IMG/VR virus record: IMGVR_UViG_3300030060_005313
Location: 1-64,000 of that record
Length of the DNA stretch: 64,000 nt
Source: a virus
Reading direction: 5' to 3' (one strand)
The position numbers and the translations under genes were made by a program. The notes beneath the pieces were generated by a model, which worked only from the letters and a program-made list of their open reading frames with translations, did not search any database and was not told the origin of the DNA. This document shows positions 9,091 to 18,659 of the stretch, one piece after another (the first letter of the stretch is position 1; every line of letters begins with the position of its first letter).

Positions 9091-9713
9091 AAAATAAAGT
9101 TGTAGTATGTATACCGACACACGGAAGTGTATCAGCTTTACTATTTGGACAGTGGATAGGATTATCAGCTTGGTGTACTAAGAAGAATATACCAATCGTC
9201 ACCATAGAAAACAGAACACATAATGATGCCAGAAATTGGTTGGCAACTGCTGGTGGTGGTTTTCAAAAACCAAATCAATTAATTAATCAAGTCGATTACA
9301 TAATATGGATTGATTCAGATCAGGTGTTTAGCGTTGAAGATTTAGAGAAATTGATAGATTGTGATGAGAAGTTTTGTACTGGTTGGTATTTAAAAGGTGA
9401 TACACCGATGGTTGCAAGATGGGATGAAAAAACATTTCTTAAAACAGGTACTATGGATTTTCTCACAAAAGAAGAATTAAACAAAGCTAAGGGTGAGTTG
9501 ATAGAGGTATCTTATTGTGGATTCGGATTCACAAAAACCCACGTGGATTTGTTCAAAGAACTCACCTATCCGTTTTTTACCAATAAAATAGTTCAAATAG
9601 GAGACTACAGAGAAAATGTTTCAGAAGATGCAAGCTTCTGTTTAGATGTTAGTATTAAACCGAAAGTAATAACAGACTTAAAAGTAGGTCATTTAAAAGA
9701 GATGGTTATTTAA
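9087..9713 (+). CDS. GT-A type glycosyltransferase-like protein
   Basis: 208 residues. It opens VVVCIPTHGSVS and carries IIWIDSDQVF, a DxD-type metal and nucleotide-sugar site, at about 73-82; a late conserved histidine (VGHLKE) lies near the C-terminus. This is the GT2-like layout of phage glycosyltransferases. The acceptor is unknown: DNA base, protein or glycan are all possible, and its place beside Mom-like and Nmad1 genes makes DNA worth testing. Confidence 0.7.
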   Translation: MKNKVVVCIPTHGSVSALLFGQWIGLSAWCTKKNIPIVTIENRTHNDARNWLATAGGGFQKPNQLINQVDYIIWIDSDQVFSVEDLEKLIDCDEKFCTGWYLKGDTPMVARWDEKTFLKTGTMDFLTKEELNKAKGELIEVSYCGFGFTKTHVDLFKELTYPFFTNKIVQIGDYRENVSEDASFCLDVSIKPKVITDLKVGHLKEMVI

Positions 9714-10550
9714 TTGAAAAAAATAAGTTATAGTCAATACTCATTGTGGAAACAATGCCCTTATCAATGGAAACTACAATATGTTGATGGTATCAGAGAT
9801 TATACCGATAGTATTCACACTTTATTTGGAACTTCAATGCATGAAGTGATACAAGCATTCGTTACTGTAATGTATAATGATACTATTAAAGTTGCAGAAC
9901 AGTTACCTCTTGAGGATATGTTGAGGACAAGGATGAAACGTAACTTTGAGGAGATTGTAAAGGGTAATGGCGGTGAAATGTTTTGTACCGAAAAGGACAT
10001 GGTAGAATTTTACACACATGGAGTACAGATATTAGACTTTCTGAAAAAGAGAAGGGCTCAGTATTTTAGTAAAAAAGGTTACGAACTATTAGGAATAGAA
10101 GTTCCTTTGAACTTTGAACTTTCTGATAATTTGAAATTTGTTGGTTACATAGACTTAGTAATAAAAGATACCGTAAGAGATGTAATAAAAATTTACGATA
10201 TCAAGACTTCAACTATGGGCTGGAATAAGTATATGAAAGCAGATATTAATAAAACCGATCAGTTGCTACTTTACAAACAATTCTATTCCAAGCAGTTCAA
10301 TCATCCTATCGAAAAGATTGAGGTTGAGTACTTTATAGTAAAGAGAAAACTGTATGAAAATTTAGACTTTCCACAAAAGAGAGTACAAAAGTTCGTACCC
10401 GCAAATGGGAAACCCAGTATGAACAAAATGATTACTAGATTCAAAGAATTTTTAGATGAAACTTACGATGATAAAGGAGAATTTAAGAATGTTAATTACC
10501 AAAAGTGTATTGGGAAGTGTAAAGCTTATAACAAATGTAAAGATTTGTAA
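9714..10550 (+). CDS. PD-(D/E)XK nuclease, Cas4/RecB-like
   Basis: 278 residues from a TTG start that follows the preceding stop codon directly. The N-terminus ISYSQYSLWKQCPYQW and FGTSMHEVIQ are typical of RecB/Cas4-like nucleases. FVGYIDLVI and YDIKTS supply the catalytic D and D-x-K. Cysteines near the C-terminus (CIGKCKAYNKC) recall the Fe-S cysteines of Cas4-type enzymes. It probably acts in recombination or end processing. Confidence 0.85.
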   Translation: MKKISYSQYSLWKQCPYQWKLQYVDGIRDYTDSIHTLFGTSMHEVIQAFVTVMYNDTIKVAEQLPLEDMLRTRMKRNFEEIVKGNGGEMFCTEKDMVEFYTHGVQILDFLKKRRAQYFSKKGYELLGIEVPLNFELSDNLKFVGYIDLVIKDTVRDVIKIYDIKTSTMGWNKYMKADINKTDQLLLYKQFYSKQFNHPIEKIEVEYFIVKRKLYENLDFPQKRVQKFVPANGKPSMNKMITRFKEFLDETYDDKGEFKNVNYQKCIGKCKAYNKCKDL

Positions 10551-10576
10551 TATTTATTGATACAACGGAGATAACA

Positions 10577-10999
10577 ATGAAAGTTAATTTAAGAATGAAC
10601 TTATCTGATTTTATAGATACAACCATAGAAGCCGAAGTTATGTCTAAATTAGAAATAATACATAAGGATGCTATAAAATACTACTTAACTTTATGGTATC
10701 CTGATGGTAAAATAAAACCTACAAGATTAAAAAAGTTCATACTTGATTACGAAAAGAGTCTTCATTTAAAAACTAATATAATAGTTGGTAGTGATTTGAA
10801 GCCAAATCAATTTATTTGGTTCGATTTAACCAATGAAGGTGGTATTGCTAATAATCAATCTAGATTTGAATATGTCTATAAAAATCAAGAAAGTATGTTA
10901 GTTGGATTAGATGAGTTTCATAAGTGTGCTAAATTCTGTACATCAGAAAAACCAAGAAAACAAAAAAGGAATGACTATGAAAGTAGCGATAGTAGGTAG
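10577..10999 (+). CDS. Hypothetical protein
   Basis: 140 residues, no family recognised. It is mixed alpha/beta in appearance, with a Lys-rich tail. It has a good ribosome site (CGGAG). A TATTTATT sequence about 20 bp upstream is a weak match to the putative late-promoter motif. Its end overlaps the SLOG-family gene by 23 bases. Confidence 0.75.
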   Translation: MKVNLRMNLSDFIDTTIEAEVMSKLEIIHKDAIKYYLTLWYPDGKIKPTRLKKFILDYEKSLHLKTNIIVGSDLKPNQFIWFDLTNEGGIANNQSRFEYVYKNQESMLVGLDEFHKCAKFCTSEKPRKQKRNDYESSDSR

Positions 11000-11378
11000 T
11001 AGGTTCTACACAAACAAAAGAAAAATTCAAGAGTTTGTTTTTAAACTTAAAGAAAGATGGGGTGACGAACTCGAAGTAGTAAGTGGTGGACAAAGAGAAG
11101 GGGCTGATGGATATGCAAAAAAATATGCCTTAGAGTTTGAGGTAAAGTATTCTGAGTTTCCACCCGCGCATTATAGTCATAATATACATTGTGTTCTACC
11201 AAGATTTAGATATGGAAAAGCTTTCTATAAAAACAACTATCACAAAAGAAACGAACAGATAGCAGAATATTGTGATAAAATGGTTGCATTTCTCCCAAAA
11301 AACACCATTACGAATGGAACAAAAAGTGCTTTAAATGAAGCCAGAAAATTAGGAAAAAAATTCGTGATAATAAACTAA
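10977..11378 (+). CDS. YspA/DUF2493-like SLOG family protein
   Basis: 133 residues from the ATG at 10977, chosen because AAAGGA lies about 6 bases upstream; ATG 10971 is an alternative. KVAIVGSRFYTN at the start and VVSGGQREGADGYAKKYA are the nucleotide-binding signature of the YspA/DUF2493 branch of the SLOG (Rossmann-like) superfamily. Phage members are common; the ligand is unknown, possibly a nucleotide or ADP-ribose derivative. Confidence 0.8.
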   Translation: MKVAIVGSRFYTNKRKIQEFVFKLKERWGDELEVVSGGQREGADGYAKKYALEFEVKYSEFPPAHYSHNIHCVLPRFRYGKAFYKNNYHKRNEQIAEYCDKMVAFLPKNTITNGTKSALNEARKLGKKFVIIN

Positions 11379-11384
11379 TTCCTA

Positions 11385-11408
11385 TATATTTATATATGTA
11401 TATATGGA
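11385..11408 (+). promoter_or_regulatory. TATTTATA late-promoter-like motif
   Basis: TATTTATA at 11387-11394, followed by TATGTATATATGGAG leading into the ribosome site of the next gene. The same arrangement occurs before 29567, 43474 and 63551. Candidate only. Confidence 0.45.
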
Positions 11409-11415
11409 GTAAGAT

Positions 11416-11610
11416 ATGGAGAATGTGAAATTAACCTCTGTAAAGTTATTGAAAGATTTATATAAAAAATTCAAATTATCAACATTAGATGATAACTTTA
11501 CACTGCAAAAGTTAGTAAATAGGTCTATGGATTTATATGTTCATAATCAAGACTTTCAAAGACAAATAAATGAATGGCAAAATTTAAAACCAAGTGGGAG
11601 TAAATTATGA
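11416..11610 (+). CDS. Small ribbon-helix-helix-like protein
   Basis: 64 residues. KLTSVKLLKDLYKKFK followed by LQKLVNRSMDLYV has the strand then two-helix pattern of ribbon-helix-helix DNA-binding proteins. If so it is a candidate regulator. It is expressed from a TATTTATA-type leader with GGAG before the ATG and overlaps the next gene by 4 bases. Confidence 0.6.
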   Translation: MENVKLTSVKLLKDLYKKFKLSTLDDNFTLQKLVNRSMDLYVHNQDFQRQINEWQNLKPSGSKL

Positions 11611-11861
11611 GTTTAAACTTTAGAGATGATTTGATTAAAGCTAGTGAGAAACATTTCGAATCACACATTGAAAAGCATAGAATAAATGTTGAAATACTGT
11701 TCGAAAATCAAGTTGGTGTTGCTGAACATCCAGATATAATGGAAACGATAGAAAAAGAATTAGCTCTTATTTCAGAGTACGAAGATAAGTTAGAAGTTCT
11801 AAGAAAGTATTTTAAAAGTGGTTGGGCAGCTGGAAAAAAGAAAGAGGTTTTAAATGGCTAA
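11607..11861 (+). CDS. Conserved phage-type hypothetical protein
   Basis: 84 residues, predicted mostly helical. The block HRINVEILFENQVGVAEHPD resembles a short conserved protein of large marine phages as far as I recall. No catalytic motif is visible. It overlaps both neighbours, so it is translated with the glycosyltransferase that follows. Confidence 0.7.
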   Translation: MSLNFRDDLIKASEKHFESHIEKHRINVEILFENQVGVAEHPDIMETIEKELALISEYEDKLEVLRKYFKSGWAAGKKKEVLNG

Positions 11862-13245
11862 AAAGAAAATATTACTCTTATCAGATGATTTGAGAATGCA
11901 TAGTGGTATTGCAACTATGTCTCGTACATTTGTTTTGGGTACGTTACAACATTACGATTGGGTTCAGATTGGTGGAGCTATCAAACATCCTGAAGAGGGT
12001 AAGATTGTTGATATGAATGAATCCGTAAGAAAAGATACTGGTATAAAAGATGCAAGTTTAAGAGTCTATCCTATATCAGGTTATGGTAATCAGGAACTAT
12101 TACGAAATGTTATTGATAGAGAAAATCCAGATGCTATTTTACATTATACAGACCCAAGATTTTGGGAGTGGTTATATCAAATGGAGCATGAGATAAGACA
12201 ACACATTCCTATATTTTATTACAATATTTGGGATGACTTACCTTATCCAATGTGGAACGAGCCATTTTACGAAAGTTGTGATTTGATTATGAACATTTCT
12301 AAACAGACAGTCAATATTGTCAATAATGTTTGTAAGGATAAACCACGTACCAAAACAGATAATACTTACATACCTCATGGAATAAATTCAGAAAACTTTT
12401 ATCCCGTAGACAAAAATCATAAGGAGTGGGGTAACTTTTTAAGTTTCAAACGTAACGCTACTCATAATAAAGATTATGATTTTATAGTGTTTTGGAATAA
12501 TAGAAACATTCGTAGAAAGTTACCAGGTGATGTTATTATGGCTTACAAAACATTTTGTGATATGTTACCAAAAGAACAGGCGGAGAAATGTTTACTAATA
12601 ATGCACACCGCACCAAGAGATGAAAATGGTACAGATTTACCCGCAGTGGTTGAATCCGTTTGTGCCGATTATGATGTGATATTTTCAACAGCAAAACTGA
12701 ATGATAGAGACCTGTGTTTTCTATACAATGTTGCTGATGTCACAATTAATATGGCATCTAATGAAGGATTTGGATTGGGGACTTGTGAATCTTTGATGTG
12801 TGGTACACCAATATCAGTTAATGTTACTGGTGGGTTACAAGACCAATGTGGGTTTAAATATAAAGATAAGTTACTAACCTATGAAGATTACAGCTGGATA
12901 CATTCATTACATGATGAGAAAAAGTGGAAAGATAATTCCGACTTGACTTGGGGTGATTGGGTAAAACCAGTTTGGCCTTCCAACAGAAGTTTGCAAGGTT
13001 CGATTCCAACACCATACATCTTTGATGATAGACCACGATTTGAAGACTTTGCCGATGTTATTAAACAATGGTACGATATGGATTCAGATAAGAGAAAGGA
13101 ATGTGGTATTAAGGGTTACGAATTTGTTATGAGTGATGATGCTATGATGAGTGCAAAGGCTATGTCTAATTTATTCATTGAACATATGGATAAAGGCATG
13201 GAAGAGTGGAAACCAAGAAAACGTTTTACAATGATAGAGGCTTAA
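11854..13245 (+). CDS. GT-B glycosyltransferase (GT4-like)
   Basis: 463 residues. It opens KILLLSDDLRMHSGIATMSR, the N-terminal Rossmann fold with the Gly-rich acceptor loop. NEGFGLGTCESLMCGTPI near residue 305 is the GT4 E-x7-E donor-sugar motif. It is the first gene of a glycan island that runs to 27.6 kb. The sugar and acceptor are unknown. Confidence 0.88.
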   Translation: MAKKKILLLSDDLRMHSGIATMSRTFVLGTLQHYDWVQIGGAIKHPEEGKIVDMNESVRKDTGIKDASLRVYPISGYGNQELLRNVIDRENPDAILHYTDPRFWEWLYQMEHEIRQHIPIFYYNIWDDLPYPMWNEPFYESCDLIMNISKQTVNIVNNVCKDKPRTKTDNTYIPHGINSENFYPVDKNHKEWGNFLSFKRNATHNKDYDFIVFWNNRNIRRKLPGDVIMAYKTFCDMLPKEQAEKCLLIMHTAPRDENGTDLPAVVESVCADYDVIFSTAKLNDRDLCFLYNVADVTINMASNEGFGLGTCESLMCGTPISVNVTGGLQDQCGFKYKDKLLTYEDYSWIHSLHDEKKWKDNSDLTWGDWVKPVWPSNRSLQGSIPTPYIFDDRPRFEDFADVIKQWYDMDSDKRKECGIKGYEFVMSDDAMMSAKAMSNLFIEHMDKGMEEWKPRKRFTMIEA

Positions 13246-13246
13246 G

Positions 13247-14590
13247 ATGAAACCATTAGTACTATTTACAGGCCCGGTTGTCACAAGAAGTGGTTATGGG
13301 GCACACGCAAGAGACTTAGTTAAGTCTTTAATAAAGATGGATAAATTTGAAATACATATAAATTCTTTGAGATGGGGAAATACACCTTGGAATGCCCTTA
13401 ATTTACAGAATGAGGAAGATAAACTTATTTTGGATAGAATATTAAAAGAGCCAAATCTACCAAGAGAACCAGATATTCATATACAAGTTAGTATACCATC
13501 AGAGTTTACACCACTAGCAAAGTATAATATTGGTGTTACTGCTGGTATGGAAAATACTGCACCAGTACCCTCTTGGGTAGATGGGATGAATAAGATGGAT
13601 ATGGTAATTTGTACTTCTAACTTTACCAGAGATACATTCAAAAAAGTTGTATATGAACAAATAGATAAAAATACAAATCAGAAAACAGGTGAATTGAGAG
13701 TAGTTAAACCTATGGAAGTTTTGTTTGAGGGTGTTGATACTAACATATATAAACAAACAAAGGAGTTCTCAAAAGATTTAGTAGATGAAATGAATATGAT
13801 TAAAGAGAAGTTTTGTTTTCTATATGTTGGACATTGGCTGCAGGGTGATTTAGGACAAGATAGAAAAGATACAGGTATGTTAGTCAAAACATTCTTAGAA
13901 AAATTCAAAAATGTAAAGCGACCACCGGCTCTAATTATGAAAACAAGCTCAGCAACATTTTCTGTAATTGACAGAAGAGATATTTTGAAAAGAATAGACA
14001 TGATTAAGAAAACTGTAAAAGGTGATTTACCACCGGTTTATTTATTACATGGGGATTTAGAAGATGATGAGATGAATCAACTGTACAATCATCCGAAAGT
14101 TAAAGCTATGGTTACATTTACAAAGGGTGAAGGATTTGGTCGTCCATTACTAGAAGCTTCTATTGCAGCAAAACCTATAATCGCTTCCAATTGGAGTGGT
14201 CATTTAGATTTCCTAAATAAAAAACATAGTGTATTATTACCAGGTAATCTAACAAAAGTTCATAAATCAGCTTTACCGAAAGATTATTTAGTTGAAAATG
14301 CACAATGGTTTACAGTAAATTATCAATATGCTGCACAGATTATGATGGATATGTTTAAAAACTATAGAAAGTATACATTTAATGCTAAGAAACAATCGAT
14401 GGTAAATAAAGGTAAATTTAGTTTAGATAGTATGTCTAAAGTATTAAAAAATATATTAGATAAGCACTTACCTGAATATGTACCACAGCCACAAGCTGTT
14501 GATTTAAAATTACCTGATTTAAAGTTGGTTTCGGATAGTAAACCACTTACACCTGTAGAGACAAAACTTCCAAAACTAAAGAGGTCATAA
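13247..14590 (+). CDS. GT-B glycosyltransferase (GT4-like)
   Basis: 447 residues. LFTGPVVTRSGYGAHARDL is the N-terminal Gly-rich loop. FTKGEGFGRPLLEASIAAK is the E-x7-E donor motif. The Pro/Leu/Lys-rich last 35 residues look disordered. It starts one base after the upstream stop and is probably co-translated with the gene at 11854. The two are different enough to act on different sugars. Confidence 0.88.
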   Translation: MKPLVLFTGPVVTRSGYGAHARDLVKSLIKMDKFEIHINSLRWGNTPWNALNLQNEEDKLILDRILKEPNLPREPDIHIQVSIPSEFTPLAKYNIGVTAGMENTAPVPSWVDGMNKMDMVICTSNFTRDTFKKVVYEQIDKNTNQKTGELRVVKPMEVLFEGVDTNIYKQTKEFSKDLVDEMNMIKEKFCFLYVGHWLQGDLGQDRKDTGMLVKTFLEKFKNVKRPPALIMKTSSATFSVIDRRDILKRIDMIKKTVKGDLPPVYLLHGDLEDDEMNQLYNHPKVKAMVTFTKGEGFGRPLLEASIAAKPIIASNWSGHLDFLNKKHSVLLPGNLTKVHKSALPKDYLVENAQWFTVNYQYAAQIMMDMFKNYRKYTFNAKKQSMVNKGKFSLDSMSKVLKNILDKHLPEYVPQPQAVDLKLPDLKLVSDSKPLTPVETKLPKLKRS

Positions 14591-15054
14591 TGGAACAAAA
14601 AACTAATTGTCCACTTTGTGAGGACTTACATAACAATTGTTTTGTAGAACAAACAGAGGTAAAGGGAGAACCATTCGAATCATATCTTTGTTTTGGTTGT
14701 GGTATGACTACAAATTCTTATATGGCTATAGATAGTGAAAAACTTGAAACTATGGTAAGTGGTAATACTCAATTAATGAATGACTTGAAAATTATAGATG
14801 ATGAAAGAGGATTAGTTTGGTTTCCGTCAGTAATCAATATGGGAGAAAAGGGTATAATTTATCCAGACGGAAAGCAGAGTGATTGGTATTGGCATTATGC
14901 TAAGGTTATCGACATACCTGAAGAAGAGAGAGAACAGTATGAAGGACACAGTAAAAGATTAGATATAGAAAATCCTCAGATATTTGGACAGTTTGAATTT
15001 ATGAAAGCATGTACTGCTATGGGTATAGTTAAAGATATGGGTCCTGAAGAATGA
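14590..15054 (+). CDS. Zinc-ribbon hypothetical protein
   Basis: 154 residues. NCPLCED at the N-terminus and CFGCGM about 25 residues later form a likely zinc ribbon; the rest is acidic with a WYWHYAKVIDIP block. I recall similar proteins near glycosyltransferases in large marine phages, with no assigned function. It overlaps both neighbours. Confidence 0.75.
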   Translation: MEQKTNCPLCEDLHNNCFVEQTEVKGEPFESYLCFGCGMTTNSYMAIDSEKLETMVSGNTQLMNDLKIIDDERGLVWFPSVINMGEKGIIYPDGKQSDWYWHYAKVIDIPEEEREQYEGHSKRLDIENPQIFGQFEFMKACTAMGIVKDMGPEE

Positions 15055-15512
15055 GAGATTTAACAACTTGGAATAAAGTTAGACCGGGTGATATCATATC
15101 ATTTAGATATCCGACTAGAGGTCAGTTAAAACTAAATACTCTTTTAATTTTTTCTATCAATGTTCCTGTAAATACAAAAGCTGGTTCAAAAAGACATCTG
15201 AGAGGTATGAAATTAGAGGAAAGGAACAGACCTTTTATAGATCTAAGATGGGTTAATCAGGTATCCAAAGTAGGACAACTTCAATTGGTTAAAAAAACAA
15301 CAAATACAGAAGCAATACTTAAATTAGCAGTCTCAAACTATCAGATTGGTGAGAGAACAGATGATACTGAATTTAATGCTTTGAGAAACTTTTTATCCGA
15401 AACAAATTCTTATCGTACTTATGACTATGATATCGCTAAAAAGTATCAAGTCTATTTTGAGCCGGTAATAGTTCCACCCTCTTTAATAAAGGAATTAGCT
15501 GGTGAAGATTAG
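15051..15512 (+). CDS. Hypothetical protein, possible SH3-like beta barrel
   Basis: 153 residues. The N-terminal WNKVRPGDIISFRY resembles an SH3/KOW-like opening strand, followed by several basic strands. No family is recognised. It overlaps the next glycosyltransferase by 11 bases. Confidence 0.7.
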   Translation: MRDLTTWNKVRPGDIISFRYPTRGQLKLNTLLIFSINVPVNTKAGSKRHLRGMKLEERNRPFIDLRWVNQVSKVGQLQLVKKTTNTEAILKLAVSNYQIGERTDDTEFNALRNFLSETNSYRTYDYDIAKKYQVYFEPVIVPPSLIKELAGED

Positions 15513-17094
15513 TTATGGTATTACAGTCCACAATGAGGCTGATGAGTTAAATAAGTTATTAGATGTTTTACTTGATAAGATTGATGATGAAGATGAGGTT
15601 GTAGTATGTGTTGATGGTGAAGATGATGCCGTAAGATTTGAACTAGATATTTATTCTAAAGTTTTCAATGATTCTAATAAGTTTATGAAAATTTATCAAA
15701 GAAAACTAGATGGGGATTTTGCAGCTCATAAGAATTCAGTTATAGAAAATTCGACAGGCGATTATATTTTTCATATTGATGCTGATGAATATCCAAATGA
15801 AATATTACTACAACAATTAAAAAAAATATTGGAAATGAATGATGTTGATTTAATTTGGATACCTCGCGTGAATACTGTTGAAGGTATGACACAACAAGAT
15901 ATACAAAAGTGGGGATGGAGAATATCGGAAAACAATTGGGTAAACTATCCTGATTATCAAAGTAGGGTGTTTCGTAATCATAAAGATATTAGATGGACTA
16001 GACCATTACATGAACATATAGTTGGAGCAAAAACATATGCTCATTTACCACCTCATGAACAGTTAAGTTTATACCATCCAAAAACCATACAGAAACAAAC
16101 TGAACAAAATATTTTTTACAATAAGAACTTCAGTGCGGACATGAATGTTAGGGGTGGTGTAAAAAAAAACTTTGAACCGATTTCATTAGAATATTTTCTA
16201 AGTATGGAGGTCGCAAGTGGTGGCCCTTCCAAAGTAATACTAAACCGATACGACAAGCTCAAAACTGTAAAAGATGTTGTTGAGTTTTATTCAATTAAGG
16301 ATAATATAAAATTAGTAGAAAAAGAGTTGAAACCAAATAACTGGCAATATTTCAATTGTATGTTAGCGGAGTTCAGACATAACGTTGCTGACCACCATCA
16401 GTTAGGTTGGGAAAATATGACTAAAGAATATTATGAATCGCTTGACTTAATGACAGATGAAGAGATAGAGTTATTCAACAAAACTAATCCGGTAGAGTTT
16501 GACAATGGTTTAATGAAGCATGGTTATCATAGAGGTTATGCTATGATTGGTAGGTTAGTTGCAGGTAAACCTTACATACCATTGTATATGGAAAAAGAGA
16601 AGATATATAATATACCTTGGAAAAACGATAATAAAATTAGAATCAATAATCCTATGTATAATATCAGATGTCTGAACGAACTTAATGATTTAGATAAGAA
16701 CGAATATTGCTTAACTCAATCTAGTATATTAGCACTGATGGGATTAAGACAGAATAATGATGTTGATATAATTATCAGTTCTAAGTTGAGAAGTCAGTTG
16801 GGAATTGGTAATCAATATATGAAGAAGGGTAACATAGAAATATTCTCACCTAACTACGATAAGTTTATGATTAATGGTGTTAACAATGATGATGACTTAA
16901 TTGAAAATTTTACATTCAAATTTGAGGGATATAAATTTTTAGAGCCAAGATTTTATTTCAGTAGGAAACATAGAAACGATGAAAAGAATAGAAATGATTG
17001 GGAAGGTATAAAAAGGTTTTACAAGATGGAGACTTACAGAGGCTATCCATTTTCTAACTGTAACATAGATAAATGGGGGTTTGAATATTTATGA
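15502..17094 (+). CDS. GT2 glycosyltransferase fused to an unknown C-terminal domain
   Basis: 530 residues. Residues 1 to about 230 are a GT2 domain: ISYGITVHNEADELNKLL, VVVCVDGEDD and FHIDADEYP (DxD). From about 365 a separate domain begins. Its LTQSSILALMGLRQNNDVDIII block resembles nucleotidyltransferase-fold proteins with a DxD, of the kind seen in LPS decoration loci. That second assignment is tentative. It starts inside the upstream gene and ends overlapping the sulfotransferase fusion. Confidence 0.8.
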   Translation: MKISYGITVHNEADELNKLLDVLLDKIDDEDEVVVCVDGEDDAVRFELDIYSKVFNDSNKFMKIYQRKLDGDFAAHKNSVIENSTGDYIFHIDADEYPNEILLQQLKKILEMNDVDLIWIPRVNTVEGMTQQDIQKWGWRISENNWVNYPDYQSRVFRNHKDIRWTRPLHEHIVGAKTYAHLPPHEQLSLYHPKTIQKQTEQNIFYNKNFSADMNVRGGVKKNFEPISLEYFLSMEVASGGPSKVILNRYDKLKTVKDVVEFYSIKDNIKLVEKELKPNNWQYFNCMLAEFRHNVADHHQLGWENMTKEYYESLDLMTDEEIELFNKTNPVEFDNGLMKHGYHRGYAMIGRLVAGKPYIPLYMEKEKIYNIPWKNDNKIRINNPMYNIRCLNELNDLDKNEYCLTQSSILALMGLRQNNDVDIIISSKLRSQLGIGNQYMKKGNIEIFSPNYDKFMINGVNNDDDLIENFTFKFEGYKFLEPRFYFSRKHRNDEKNRNDWEGIKRFYKMETYRGYPFSNCNIDKWGFEYL

Positions 17095-18659
17095 TAATAT
17101 CACATAAACATAAGTTTATCTTTATGAAAACCAGAAAGACAGCTGGTACAAGTATTCAGACTGCATTAACAGATATTTGTGGGCCTGATGACATTATATC
17201 CTCTGATATAGATACTGTTGGTAGAAATGAAGATAAATCTTGTTGGGATGGTCATCCACATCCACACCTTTGGGATGTTAAGAATTTAGTTGGTGAAGAG
17301 ATTTTTAATAGTTACTTCAAATTTGCATTTATAAGAAACCCCTTTGATGTAACAGTTTCAAGATTCTTTTGGAATGTTAAAGGTAAAGGACAGAAAGGTT
17401 ATGAACTAACAAAAGATGGATTCACCAAATGGATTGATGAATATACATCTCAATTTATTTTCCATAAAGCTGAGTACTTTCCTATTAACTTAGCATATCC
17501 CTTTTTGTATAGTCACAATTTTGTCAATCCAAACACATTCGAAAGATTAGGTCCTGACATCAGGCAACTAGCATTTGATGTTGATTTTGTTGGTAGGTTT
17601 GAAAACTTAGTTGATGATTTTGATTATGTATGTAATAAGTTAGGTTTAGGAAAGATAAGTTTACCACAAAAGAAAACAGGTATGAGAGACAAAAGAGATT
17701 TCAGAGAAATGTATACTGATGAGTCTATGAAAAAAGTTGAGAATGTATTCGCAGAAGACTTACTAACTTTAGGATATTCATTTCAACAAGACCTAACTCT
17801 AAGTAAAAGAAGTGTTTTGATTGACAGAAATATATTCAAAGATTCAGACATAAATATTAATGGTGCAAGTATAATCAAAGTTCCAGATTGGTTAGAAAAT
17901 TCATTAGGTAAATACTATCTCTACTTCGCAAGTCATACAGGAAAGTACATTAGACTAGCATATTCGGATAACCTGATGGGTCCTTATTCTATCTATAGAG
18001 ATGGTAGCCTAAATATTAGTCAGACAAATTGTAAAAGTCACATCGCTAGTCCTGATGTACATATAGATGGCGAAAAAATATTAATGTATTATCACGGAGA
18101 TTTGGAGGATGGACAAAAGTCATTTCTATCTACATCTACAGATGGTATAAATTTTGAAACCGATAATAAGGTTTTAGGAGAGTTTTACTTTAGAGTATTT
18201 AAGTATAAAGATAAAGTATATTCTATTGCAAAAAATAAAAATGAGGATTCGGTAATATATCAATCGGATTCTTACAATGGGGAGTTCAAAAGAATATTTA
18301 ATATACTACCTAACTCAAGACATACTGCAGTTTATATAAAAGATGATTACCTCTACATATTTTATACAGTTGTAAAAGACGCACCTGAATCAATATACTA
18401 TTGTAAACTAAAGCTCTCGGAAAGTATAGAAGATTGGGAAGTAATTTCTAATAATCGTTTAACAATACCTCAATACAGATATGAAGGTGGTGGTTCTCAG
18501 ATAATGCCAAGTAATTTTGGTTCAGCCACATTAAGATATGGTAACATACCACTAAATGAACTAAGAGACCCATGCATTTTTGAGGATGATGATTTATATT
18601 TGTTGTATACCTTTAGTGGAGAAGCAGGTATAGCTATAGGAAAATTAAATTATGAATAA
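17091..18659 (+). CDS. Sulfotransferase fused to a glycosidase-like beta-propeller
   Basis: 522 residues. The N-terminal half is a sulfotransferase: the 5'-phosphosulfate loop KTRKTAGTSIQ at 13-23 and the 3'-phosphate motif FAFIRNPFDVTVSR at 78-91 (R82, S90) bind PAPS. From about residue 240 repeated WxxS/YLYF-type blades, ASPDVHIDGEKILMYY and RDPCIFEDDDLYLLYT resemble the five-bladed propeller of GH43/GH32-like enzymes. The fusion could sulfate and trim or bind one glycan. It needs host PAPS. Sulfotransferase call firm, propeller good, activity unknown. Confidence 0.82.
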   Translation: MIISHKHKFIFMKTRKTAGTSIQTALTDICGPDDIISSDIDTVGRNEDKSCWDGHPHPHLWDVKNLVGEEIFNSYFKFAFIRNPFDVTVSRFFWNVKGKGQKGYELTKDGFTKWIDEYTSQFIFHKAEYFPINLAYPFLYSHNFVNPNTFERLGPDIRQLAFDVDFVGRFENLVDDFDYVCNKLGLGKISLPQKKTGMRDKRDFREMYTDESMKKVENVFAEDLLTLGYSFQQDLTLSKRSVLIDRNIFKDSDININGASIIKVPDWLENSLGKYYLYFASHTGKYIRLAYSDNLMGPYSIYRDGSLNISQTNCKSHIASPDVHIDGEKILMYYHGDLEDGQKSFLSTSTDGINFETDNKVLGEFYFRVFKYKDKVYSIAKNKNEDSVIYQSDSYNGEFKRIFNILPNSRHTAVYIKDDYLYIFYTVVKDAPESIYYCKLKLSESIEDWEVISNNRLTIPQYRYEGGGSQIMPSNFGSATLRYGNIPLNELRDPCIFEDDDLYLLYTFSGEAGIAIGKLNYE

